Assembly: GCA_964404075.1 (NCBI GenBank)
Contig: CAYOIM010000027.1
Coordinates: forward strand, 1 to 12,473
DNA from: CAYTED01 sp964404075
GTDB lineage: Bacteria; Patescibacteriota; Minisyncoccia; Moranbacterales; UBA1568
Direction of reading: 5' to 3'
Length of the DNA stretch: 12,473 nt
Part shown: in pieces, positions 5,438 to 11,554 of the stretch
Layout of the letters: each line of letters starts with the position of its first letter
Numbering within the stretch: the stretch's first letter is position 1
The notes under the pieces: model-generated
What the model was told of the DNA's origin: nothing
The model's database searches: none
Seen by the model: only the letters and a program-made list of their open reading frames with translations
Position numbers and translations under genes: made by a program

Positions 5438-8400
5438 ATGACATTCAAGAAAGTAGATCCGAAGATGAATTTTCCGAAGATGGAGGAGGAGATTCTCAAG
5501 TTTTGGGATGAGCAGAAGATATTCGAGAAGTCGGTGGCGAAGGATTCGCCGGCGGGAGATTTCATTTTCTATGAAGGTCCTCCGACGGCGAATGGAAAGC
5601 CGGGACTCCATCATGTCCTCGCACGGTCGTTCAAGGACATCATCCTGCGGTACAAGACCATGAAGGGGTATCGTGTCGCACGGAAGGCGGGCTGGGATAC
5701 GCATGGACTCCCGGTCGAGCTCCAGGTGGAGAAGGCATTGGGACTCCGATCGAAACAGGAAATTGAAAATATCATTCCGGGCGATGCGCGGGCGAGCGTG
5801 ATCGAATTCAACAAGAAGTGCAAGGAATCCGTGTGGGAGTATAGGGATCTCTGGGAGAAGTTGACGAAGCGCATGGGGTATTGGGTCGATATGGAGCATC
5901 CATATGTGACCTATGAGAATAGCTATATCGAATCGGTGTGGTGGCAGTTCGCACAGATCGCGGATTTGAAGAACGCAACGGGGGAGTCATTCGTCTACAA
6001 AGGGCACAAGGTGGTGCCATACTGCTACCGCTGTGGGACAGCACTCTCGTCGCACGAGGTCGCGCAGGGATACAGGGAAGTGAAGGACAATTCGGTGTAT
6101 GTGAAATTCCGGGTATCAGATAGCAATGAACAATTAACAAAAAACAAAAATACCTATTTTTTGGCATGGACAACGACGCCGTGGACGCTTCCGGGGAATG
6201 TCGCCTTGGCAGTAGGGAAGGATATTGAGTATGTCATTGCTTCATATGATAGATTTCCTCTTGGTGATGGAGAAGAAAAAATATTTACCAGCGAAGCATT
6301 ACTTTCGGAAACACATTATCAGGGTGCTGTAACTTATATCCTTTCAAAAGAGCGGTATAAGGATTTTACTGATGATGCGATTTTAGAGGAACAATTTTTA
6401 AGGGACTATCAAGAAATAAAAGGTTCTGATCTCCTCGGCTTGAAATACGAACCGCTCTATAAAACCGCAGGAGCCGATGAGGAAAAATGTTATCGCGTGG
6501 TTTCCGATGAGGTAAACGGACAGCATTTCGTGACGACGGATTCAGGGACGGGTATCGTGCATATCGCTCCGGCTTTCGGTGAGGATGATGCGAATGTCGC
6601 GAAGGAGAATGATCTGCCGACGGTATTGACGGTCAATCCGGATGGAACTCTCATTGACATTGTGGGACTTGAAAAAACGAAAGGTATTCCAGTAAAGAAA
6701 GGGAGTGGAGAAAAAGAAATAAAATACAGGGTAGATATGATTATTATCGATGATCTCGAGAGTAGAAAAGATAGAAATTTGATTTTTCGGAAGGAGATTT
6801 ATTCGCACGAATATCCGTTCTGCTGGCGTTGTGATACGCCACTCATCTATTTTGCCAAGCCCTCCTGGTTCATCCGGATGAGCGAGATCCGGGAGGAGCT
6901 CTCGAAGAATAATGAAGGCGTAGCATGGGTACCGGATCATATCAAGGAAGGTCGATTCGGCGAGTGGCTTCGCGGGGCGAAGGATTGGGCGATTTCCCGT
7001 GAACGGTATTGGGGGACGCCGCTTCCGATTTGGGAATGTGTTGGAGAAGAATCAAGAATGAAGAATCAAGAATTCAGCGAAAAAGGATGTAGACGAATCA
7101 AAATTATCTCTTCGATCACCGAAATCGAAAAACTTTCCGGGAAAAAGATTGAGGATGTGCATAAGCCGTATATCGATGATGTGACATTCGCGTGTGAGTG
7201 CGGCGGAGTGATGCAACGGGTGCCCGAAGTGCTTGATGTGTGGTTTGATTCGGGGGCGATGCCGCTCGCGCAATTCAATTATCCGAATGCTGTCTCTGAT
7301 GAAGATAGGAAGAATATCGAAGCGGGGAAATATTTCCCGGCGGATTATATCTGCGAGGCGATCGATCAGACTAGGGGGTGGTTCTATACGCTCCACGCTC
7401 TTGCAACTTTGTTGCATTTCGGTGGGAAAGTGCCTGAGGGGAGCGCTTTCCGGAATGTGATCTGTCTCGGACATATCATGGATGCAGAGGGGAAGAAAAT
7501 GTCGAAGTCGAAGGGAAATGTAATCGATCCGTTCCAGATGTTTGACGAGTATGGTGCTGATCCGCTCCGGTGGATGCTCTTCTCGCTCAATCAGCCGGGG
7601 TTGCCGAAGCGGTTCGATCTGAAGGGGATGCGTGATGTGCAGAACCGCGTCTTCCGTATGCTCTGGAATTCGTATTCGTTCTTCGTGCAATATGCGGAGA
7701 TCGACCAATGGCAATCAACAGTGAACAAGATGCAATCAACGAACCTTTTGGATCGATGGATTCTGTCTGAGCTTCAGTTGTTGGTGAAGTCCGTCGATGA
7801 GTCGCTCACGAAGTACGATGTCTATTCGCCGACGCAGAAAATTGAGAGTTTTATCGACCATCTCTCGAACTGGTATATCCGACGGAACCGAAGGCGGTTT
7901 TGGAAGCCTGTCCGAACGATGGAATTGGGCGGGTCGGAAGATGATAATGATAAGAATGATGCCTATCAGACTTTGTATACCCTACTCGTGACGCTCGCGA
8001 AAGTGATAGCACCGTTCACGCCGTTCCTCGCGGAGGAGATGTATCGGAATCTCACCGATAAGGAGTCAGTGCATCTCGCCGATTGGCCGACTGTGGATGA
8101 ATCGTTGATTGATGAAAAGTTAAATGAGGAAATGGCAACCTTGCGAAGTATTATTCGTCAGGGGCTCGAGCTTCGTGCGGAAGTAAAGATAAAAGTGCGG
8201 CAACCATTGTCTGAATCAAGAATCAAGAATCAAGAATTGAACAAAGAAATGCATGAAATTCTCAAAGAGGAATTGAATGTGAAGAGTGTGATTATTGATG
8301 AAATGATTGAAAAAGATATTGTGTTGAATACCGAAATCACTCCCGAGCTGAAACTCGAGGGTGAAGCGCGGGAGATCATCCGGGCGATCCAGGAGGGTCG

Positions 8401-8629
8401 GAAGAAAGCTGGGTTCGAGGTGGCCGACCGGATCGTACTTTGCTATCAAGGGATGGAAAGGGTGTTCAATGGAGATACTGAAAAGGGAATCAAAGGGTTT
8501 GAAGAAGAGATTTCAAAGGAAGTCCTCGCGACGGAAGTGATGAATGAAAAACTGGAAGGCGCAGAATACGAAGGCACCCTTGACCTCGATGGCGAGACAT
8601 TTGCATTTCAACTGAAGCGTATAAAATAA
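5438..8629 (+). CDS. ileS: Isoleucyl-tRNA synthetase, IleRS2 type with swapped GxHH motif
   Basis: The enzyme charges tRNA-Ile and edits valine. The 1063-residue product has the class I core: GPPTANGKPGLHHVLAR with GLHH at 56-59 in place of HxGH, GWDTHGLPVELQVEK, the editing (CP1) domain with WTTTPWTLPGN (from 244) and HIAPAFGEDD (375-384), CWRCDTPLIYFAKPSWF, GWFYTLHALA, and GKKMSKSKGN with Met at 688. The tRNA-binding C-terminus has SNWYIRRNRRRFW (about 810). GxHH occurs in a subset of IleRS2 enzymes reported to be highly mupirocin-resistant. I chose ATG 5438, four bases after the Nudix stop, because upstream codons overlap that gene; ATG 5423 is an alternative. The preceding T-box probably regulates it. 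At least four short repeat-like insertions are coded (residues 229-238, 538-546, 759-769, 926-934). The segment 6230-6430 is AT-richer than the rest and corresponds to extra sequence in the editing domain. Confidence 0.96.
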   Translation: MTFKKVDPKMNFPKMEEEILKFWDEQKIFEKSVAKDSPAGDFIFYEGPPTANGKPGLHHVLARSFKDIILRYKTMKGYRVARKAGWDTHGLPVELQVEKALGLRSKQEIENIIPGDARASVIEFNKKCKESVWEYRDLWEKLTKRMGYWVDMEHPYVTYENSYIESVWWQFAQIADLKNATGESFVYKGHKVVPYCYRCGTALSSHEVAQGYREVKDNSVYVKFRVSDSNEQLTKNKNTYFLAWTTTPWTLPGNVALAVGKDIEYVIASYDRFPLGDGEEKIFTSEALLSETHYQGAVTYILSKERYKDFTDDAILEEQFLRDYQEIKGSDLLGLKYEPLYKTAGADEEKCYRVVSDEVNGQHFVTTDSGTGIVHIAPAFGEDDANVAKENDLPTVLTVNPDGTLIDIVGLEKTKGIPVKKGSGEKEIKYRVDMIIIDDLESRKDRNLIFRKEIYSHEYPFCWRCDTPLIYFAKPSWFIRMSEIREELSKNNEGVAWVPDHIKEGRFGEWLRGAKDWAISRERYWGTPLPIWECVGEESRMKNQEFSEKGCRRIKIISSITEIEKLSGKKIEDVHKPYIDDVTFACECGGVMQRVPEVLDVWFDSGAMPLAQFNYPNAVSDEDRKNIEAGKYFPADYICEAIDQTRGWFYTLHALATLLHFGGKVPEGSAFRNVICLGHIMDAEGKKMSKSKGNVIDPFQMFDEYGADPLRWMLFSLNQPGLPKRFDLKGMRDVQNRVFRMLWNSYSFFVQYAEIDQWQSTVNKMQSTNLLDRWILSELQLLVKSVDESLTKYDVYSPTQKIESFIDHLSNWYIRRNRRRFWKPVRTMELGGSEDDNDKNDAYQTLYTLLVTLAKVIAPFTPFLAEEMYRNLTDKESVHLADWPTVDESLIDEKLNEEMATLRSIIRQGLELRAEVKIKVRQPLSESRIKNQELNKEMHEILKEELNVKSVIIDEMIEKDIVLNTEITPELKLEGEAREIIRAIQEGRKKAGFEVADRIVLCYQGMERVFNGDTEKGIKGFEEEISKEVLATEVMNEKLEGAEYEGTLDLDGETFAFQLKRIK
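6122..6150 (+). repeat. AACA-rich micro-repeat inside ileS
   Basis: AGCAATGAACAATTAACAAA and the following AAACAAAAA code for SNEQLTKNKN (residues 229-238). They lie directly before the conserved TYFLAWTTTPWT strand of the editing domain. The AACAATTAACAA motif is of spacer-repeat type and contrasts with the neighbouring codons. Confidence 0.65.
7049..7075 (+). repeat. ATCAAGA-type micro-repeat inside ileS, copy 1
   Basis: This 27-base segment repeats GAATCAAGAAT-like units and codes for ESRMKNQEF (residues 538-546). It is the same, apart from two bases, as the segment at 8213-8239, and sits in the same reading frame. It follows LPIWECVGE, a position where I expect a variable loop. Confidence 0.85.
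7711..7744 (+). repeat. CAATCAAC micro-repeat inside ileS
   Basis: CAATCAACAGTGAACAAG is followed by ATGCAATCAACGAAC. CAATCAAC occurs twice in frame and gives QST...QST (residues 759-769), between YAEIDQW and LLDRWILSEL. That second block starts the conserved anticodon-binding region. Confidence 0.6.
8213..8239 (+). repeat. ATCAAGA-type micro-repeat inside ileS, copy 2
   Basis: GAATCAA GAATCAA GAATCAA GAATTG is a tandem 7-base unit coding for ESRIKNQEL (residues 926-934). It matches copy 1 (7049-7075) except for two bases and uses the same frame. It lies in the C-terminal region after KVRQPL. Confidence 0.85.
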
Positions 8630-8678
8630 TTTTTCAGGTATTTCTGAATTCTAAAATTGAATCATTAAAAATTGATTG

Positions 8679-8706
8679 GAAATTAGAAATTAGAAATTAG
8701 AAATTG
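8679..8706. repeat. Tandem heptamer GAAATTA, four copies, before recO
   Basis: Units lie at 8679-8685, 8686-8692, 8693-8699 and 8700-8706 (the last is GAAATTG). They end 4 bases before the recO start codon, so they occupy the place where a ribosome site would be expected. The ileS-recO spacer (8630-8710) holds no convincing terminator. Confidence 0.9.
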
Positions 8707-8710
8707 TCCT

Positions 8711-9433
8711 GTGGAGTATCGCTACACCGCCATCATCCTGAAGAAGAAGGAAGTCGGAGAGACCGACCGATTGTATACGGTGTATACGAAGGAGGCGGGG
8801 AAATTGAAATTGGTGGCGCGCGGGGTGCGCAGGCAGGAGGCAAAACTCGCGAGTCACTTGGAGACGATGAATCTCGTGTCGCTCTCGGTACAACGCGGGC
8901 GCGGACAAGGGAAGATCGCCGGAGCGATCGCCGAGGAATCATTCCTTGCGATACGGCGGGATGAGACGGCGATATTCGAAATCCTCTCGGCGCTCAGTGT
9001 CTTTGAGCGGTTGGTCGGATTGGAGGAACAGGATGAGCGACTCTTTTCCCTACTGGAGCGGTTCATCCGGATGGCGAATGATCTCGTGGCGAAACAGAAG
9101 GGAGACAAGGTACCGCTTCTCCTGCATACTTTTCTCTTCCACCTTTTTTCGGAAATGGGGTATCAGATCGAAGCGGGAGTGTGCGCGGCGACGGGAGGTC
9201 GATTGGATGCAAATGACCGGCTTTTCTTCAGTCCGGCGGCCGGCGGGGTTATTACTTCCCTCGCGGCGGAGATGGTACCGCAATCGATACCCATGAGCCC
9301 TGCGACGGTGAAGCTCCTTCGCATCCTCCTCTCGAACAAGCTGGAGAGTATCGTGAAGATCGCTCCGGAGAAGCAGGAAATCCAGGAGCTCTCCCTCGCG
9401 ACGGCGCGCTTCATCGACTGGATCGTGCAGTAG
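8711..9433 (+). CDS. recO: DNA repair protein RecO
   Basis: RecO loads RecA onto SSB-coated single strands in the RecFOR pathway. The 240-residue product has the N-terminal OB-fold: YRYTAIILKKKEVGETDRL (3-21), then YTKEAGKLKLVARGVRR (25-41). The helical part follows (from about 85) and the usual GYQIEAGVCAATGG segment (150-163). The four-Cys zinc site seen in many RecO proteins is missing: only Cys158 remains where CxxCG is common, and the GG.. loop at 178 lacks Cys, as in RecO proteins without zinc. The start is GTG at 8711. No Shine-Dalgarno sequence precedes it, only the heptamer repeat. It is the fourth gene after the T-box, but the 81-base gap leaves open whether it shares the ileS transcript. 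Confidence 0.93.
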   Translation: MEYRYTAIILKKKEVGETDRLYTVYTKEAGKLKLVARGVRRQEAKLASHLETMNLVSLSVQRGRGQGKIAGAIAEESFLAIRRDETAIFEILSALSVFERLVGLEEQDERLFSLLERFIRMANDLVAKQKGDKVPLLLHTFLFHLFSEMGYQIEAGVCAATGGRLDANDRLFFSPAAGGVITSLAAEMVPQSIPMSPATVKLLRILLSNKLESIVKIAPEKQEIQELSLATARFIDWIVQ

Positions 9434-9442
9434 TAAGACAGC

Positions 9443-9490
9443 ACAAACAGACGATCGTTCGGCTTTTGGAGGGGTGCGTCCGCTGTTTGT
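9443..9490. other. Inverted repeat after recO
   Basis: ACAAACAG (9443-9450) pairs with CTGTTTGT (9483-9490). ACG/CGT (9451-9453 with 9477-9479) extends the stem across a 3-base bulge. No T-run follows, so it is not a standard intrinsic terminator. It may be a weak terminator or a protein site. Confidence 0.45.
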
Positions 9491-9518
9491 AAGAACATAT
9501 AGAAGGGTTATCAAAAAT

Positions 9519-9528
9519 TTGCTACACT
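9519..9528 (+). promoter_or_regulatory. Candidate extended -10 promoter for the surface-protein gene
   Basis: TTGCTACACT contains an extended -10 (TGC before TACACT, 9523-9528) and resembles the T-box promoter TTGGTATGCT. No good -35 is seen at the usual distance (9500-9505 reads TAGAAG). Transcription would start near 9535, before the large stem-loop. Confidence 0.4.
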
Positions 9529-9547
9529 TGGGATATCTGAGGGCATG

Positions 9548-9643
9548 AGAAGTCTTCTCTCGGCGAATTTCTCCATCATTCCCTGCTCGTCCGAAGACGG
9601 ACTGCGTTGCGAGAGATTCCAAAATTGCCGAGAGAAGACTTCT
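9548..9643. other. Large stem-loop in the leader of the surface-protein gene
   Basis: The arms AGAAGTCTTCTCTCGGC (9548-9564) and GCCGAGAGAAGACTTCT (9627-9643) are perfectly complementary over 17 bases. Beyond them the inner side continues as GA/TT and TTT/AAA pairs with one mismatch. The 62-base loop contains a second perfect hairpin, GTCCG AAGA CGGAC (9589-9602). The element lies between the candidate promoter and the ATG at 9671. It has no T-run. It may be an RNA control element or a small mobile palindrome. Confidence 0.75.
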
Positions 9644-9670
9644 TGGCGAATTATATTAAAACACAAAAAT

Positions 9671-11554
9671 ATGGGATTGCAGGATCTGAATGAAAATCTG
9701 TACGAACGGAAATTCGATATGCCGGATATCGATACGCAGTATGAATCCGGCGTTGTTCCGGAGGCGAAGGATTTCCAGGCGAAAGCATGGGGCGGAGTAG
9801 CCACTCCGTCCGTCCGGGTCGTCGATGAGTCATTCCTGCGAAAGAGGAAGTGGATGCTCATCGCTCTCGGAGTCGTCGGTGTGGTCGCGCTCGTCGTGGG
9901 CGCATTCTTCGTCCGCAGACTGCTCTTCGTCGATACGAAAGTATCTCTTTCAGTCGAGGGACCGCAAAGCGTCGCGAGTGCCGAAACGGTGCTTTTCTCG
10001 CTCCAATACGCGAATACGAATTGGGTGACTTTGCATAATGCGGAGATCGCTCTCTCATATCCGAAGAGCTTTCATCCCGAGACGGATGGCAAATGGATAG
10101 TCGCCGACACCAGGCTCGTCATACCGATCGGTGATATTCCTTCCCGATCCACGGGTCGTATCGATGTCGCGGGGAAATTCTTCGGATCAAAAGGAGATAT
10201 TTCCTATCTCGATGCCGCCCTCCATTATTCACCGAGTCAGATGAGCGAGGTGTTCTCGTATGATGCGCGATACGGTGTCTCGATCAGCACTTCGCCCATT
10301 TCGCTCGAGGTGAGTGCGCCGCAAATGGCGGCAAGCGGCGATACGGTCGAGTACCTCGTCAATTATGAGAATCAGGATACCGGGAAGTTCTCGAATGTTC
10401 GAATCAAAGCCGAATATCCCGACACATTCCGGTTCGTTTCTTCCGATCCTCCCCCGTCGGATGGCGGGAGCGTTTTCTCCGTGGGCGATCTCGCACCGAA
10501 GACGGCGGGGAAAATCCGGATTACCGGGACTGTCACCGGATCCCTTGATGAAGTGAAGCCGGTGAAATTCTCGATCGGATACCTTCAGGGGGACGGGAAT
10601 TTCCTCTCATACAATACGGCACAGCAACTGACCCGCATCGCCTCGTCGCCGCTCTCCATTATGCAGTGGGTGGATGGCTCCCGTGATATCACGACGACGC
10701 TCGGCTCGGTATTGACCTATCGCATCGCTTACAAGAATGAGGGGAATATCGGACTTCGGGATGTCATCGTCACTTTTGATTTCAATACGGCGATACTGGA
10801 TTTCTCCCGCATGCAGAAAAAATCCGGATATTTCGACGCGGAGAAAAACCGGTTGATCTGGAAGGCATCGGATATCCCGGAGCTCGCGATACTGGATCCG
10901 GGGGAGTCGGGCGAGATCACATTCACCGTGCCGGTGTTGACCCAGGTGGAGCATGCCGTCGGAAAACATTTCGGCATCCGGACGATTGCGAAGATAGACA
11001 GCCCCGATGTGCCGACACCTGCCGGATCGAACAAGATCATCGGGAGTAATACTTTGAGTGTACGATTGACCTCCGCGATTGACCTCGCGGTCAAAGGGCG
11101 GTATTATTCCGCTCCGGTGGAAAATACCGGTCCGATTCCGCCGAAGGTGGGCATGCAGACGACCTACGCGCTCACCTTTCTCCTCTCGAATTCCTTCAAT
11201 GATATATCGGGGGCGAAGGTGGTGGCAGGGCTTCCGTCCGGAGTGCGGTTCACCGGCAAGATTTTTCCCGAATCGGAAACTGTGACTTTTAACGATCGGA
11301 CGAATGAGTTGGTTTGGGAAATCGGAAATTTCTCCGCGGGCGGAGAGGGGCTGAAGCGAGAAGTGACCGTGCAAGTAGCGGTCATACCCGGACCGAGCGA
11401 TGTGGATAAGGATATCCGTCTCATGGGACGAGCGGTATTTTCCGCGAAGGATTCGTTCACTGGCGAGGAGATACGGAAAGAGCAGGGAGTGAAGACAACC
11501 GCGCTTTCCGAGGACACGAAAATGACATCAGACGGATATCAGGTACGAAAATGA
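9671..11554 (+). CDS. Single-pass membrane protein with DUF11/Ig-like repeats (surface protein)
   Basis: The 627-residue product has a short cytoplasmic part (1-60, MGLQDLNENLYERKFDMPDI), one membrane helix (about 61-83, MLIALGVVGVVALVVGAFFV) preceded by RKRK, and a large extracellular part. That part is made of about four beta-sandwich repeats (about 88-205, 207-325, 327-465, 468-610). Each begins like SLSVEGPQSVASAETVLFS or SLEVSAPQMAASGDTVEYLV and contains strands such as YQNTG/YKNEGNIGLRDV and an LP.GVRF-type turn. These features are typical of DUF11/CARDB-like domains. It is probably a cell-surface structural or adhesive protein; ligand unknown. The frame is open back to ATG 9545, but that start lies in the stem-loop, and the extension has no recognisable family sequence. 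tgt overlaps its stop by 4 bases (ATGA). Confidence 0.82.
   Translation: MGLQDLNENLYERKFDMPDIDTQYESGVVPEAKDFQAKAWGGVATPSVRVVDESFLRKRKWMLIALGVVGVVALVVGAFFVRRLLFVDTKVSLSVEGPQSVASAETVLFSLQYANTNWVTLHNAEIALSYPKSFHPETDGKWIVADTRLVIPIGDIPSRSTGRIDVAGKFFGSKGDISYLDAALHYSPSQMSEVFSYDARYGVSISTSPISLEVSAPQMAASGDTVEYLVNYENQDTGKFSNVRIKAEYPDTFRFVSSDPPPSDGGSVFSVGDLAPKTAGKIRITGTVTGSLDEVKPVKFSIGYLQGDGNFLSYNTAQQLTRIASSPLSIMQWVDGSRDITTTLGSVLTYRIAYKNEGNIGLRDVIVTFDFNTAILDFSRMQKKSGYFDAEKNRLIWKASDIPELAILDPGESGEITFTVPVLTQVEHAVGKHFGIRTIAKIDSPDVPTPAGSNKIIGSNTLSVRLTSAIDLAVKGRYYSAPVENTGPIPPKVGMQTTYALTFLLSNSFNDISGAKVVAGLPSGVRFTGKIFPESETVTFNDRTNELVWEIGNFSAGGEGLKREVTVQVAVIPGPSDVDKDIRLMGRAVFSAKDSFTGEEIRKEQGVKTTALSEDTKMTSDGYQVRK

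Noticed and set aside
8633..8648. Hairpin TTCAG/CTGAA after ileS as a terminator
   Set aside because: It has only 5 base pairs, mostly A-T, and no T-run follows.
8679..8706. CRISPR-like array from regularly spaced repeats
   Set aside because: The heptamers are directly adjacent with no spacers; the same holds for 12443-12470 and 232-346.
9443..9490. Intrinsic terminator of recO
   Set aside because: The stem is bulged, has a long loop and lacks a T-run, so I list it only as an inverted repeat.
9545..9670. Upstream in-frame start giving the surface protein 42 more residues
   Set aside because: The extension is coded by the palindromic stem-loop and has no family sequence; MGLQDL at 9671 looks like the usual N-terminus. 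GAGG before 9545 keeps a small chance.
10607..11374. 255-codon minus-strand frame opposite the surface-protein gene
   Set aside because: It has His/Arg-rich shadow composition and no motif, while the plus strand has clear DUF11-like repeats and a membrane helix.
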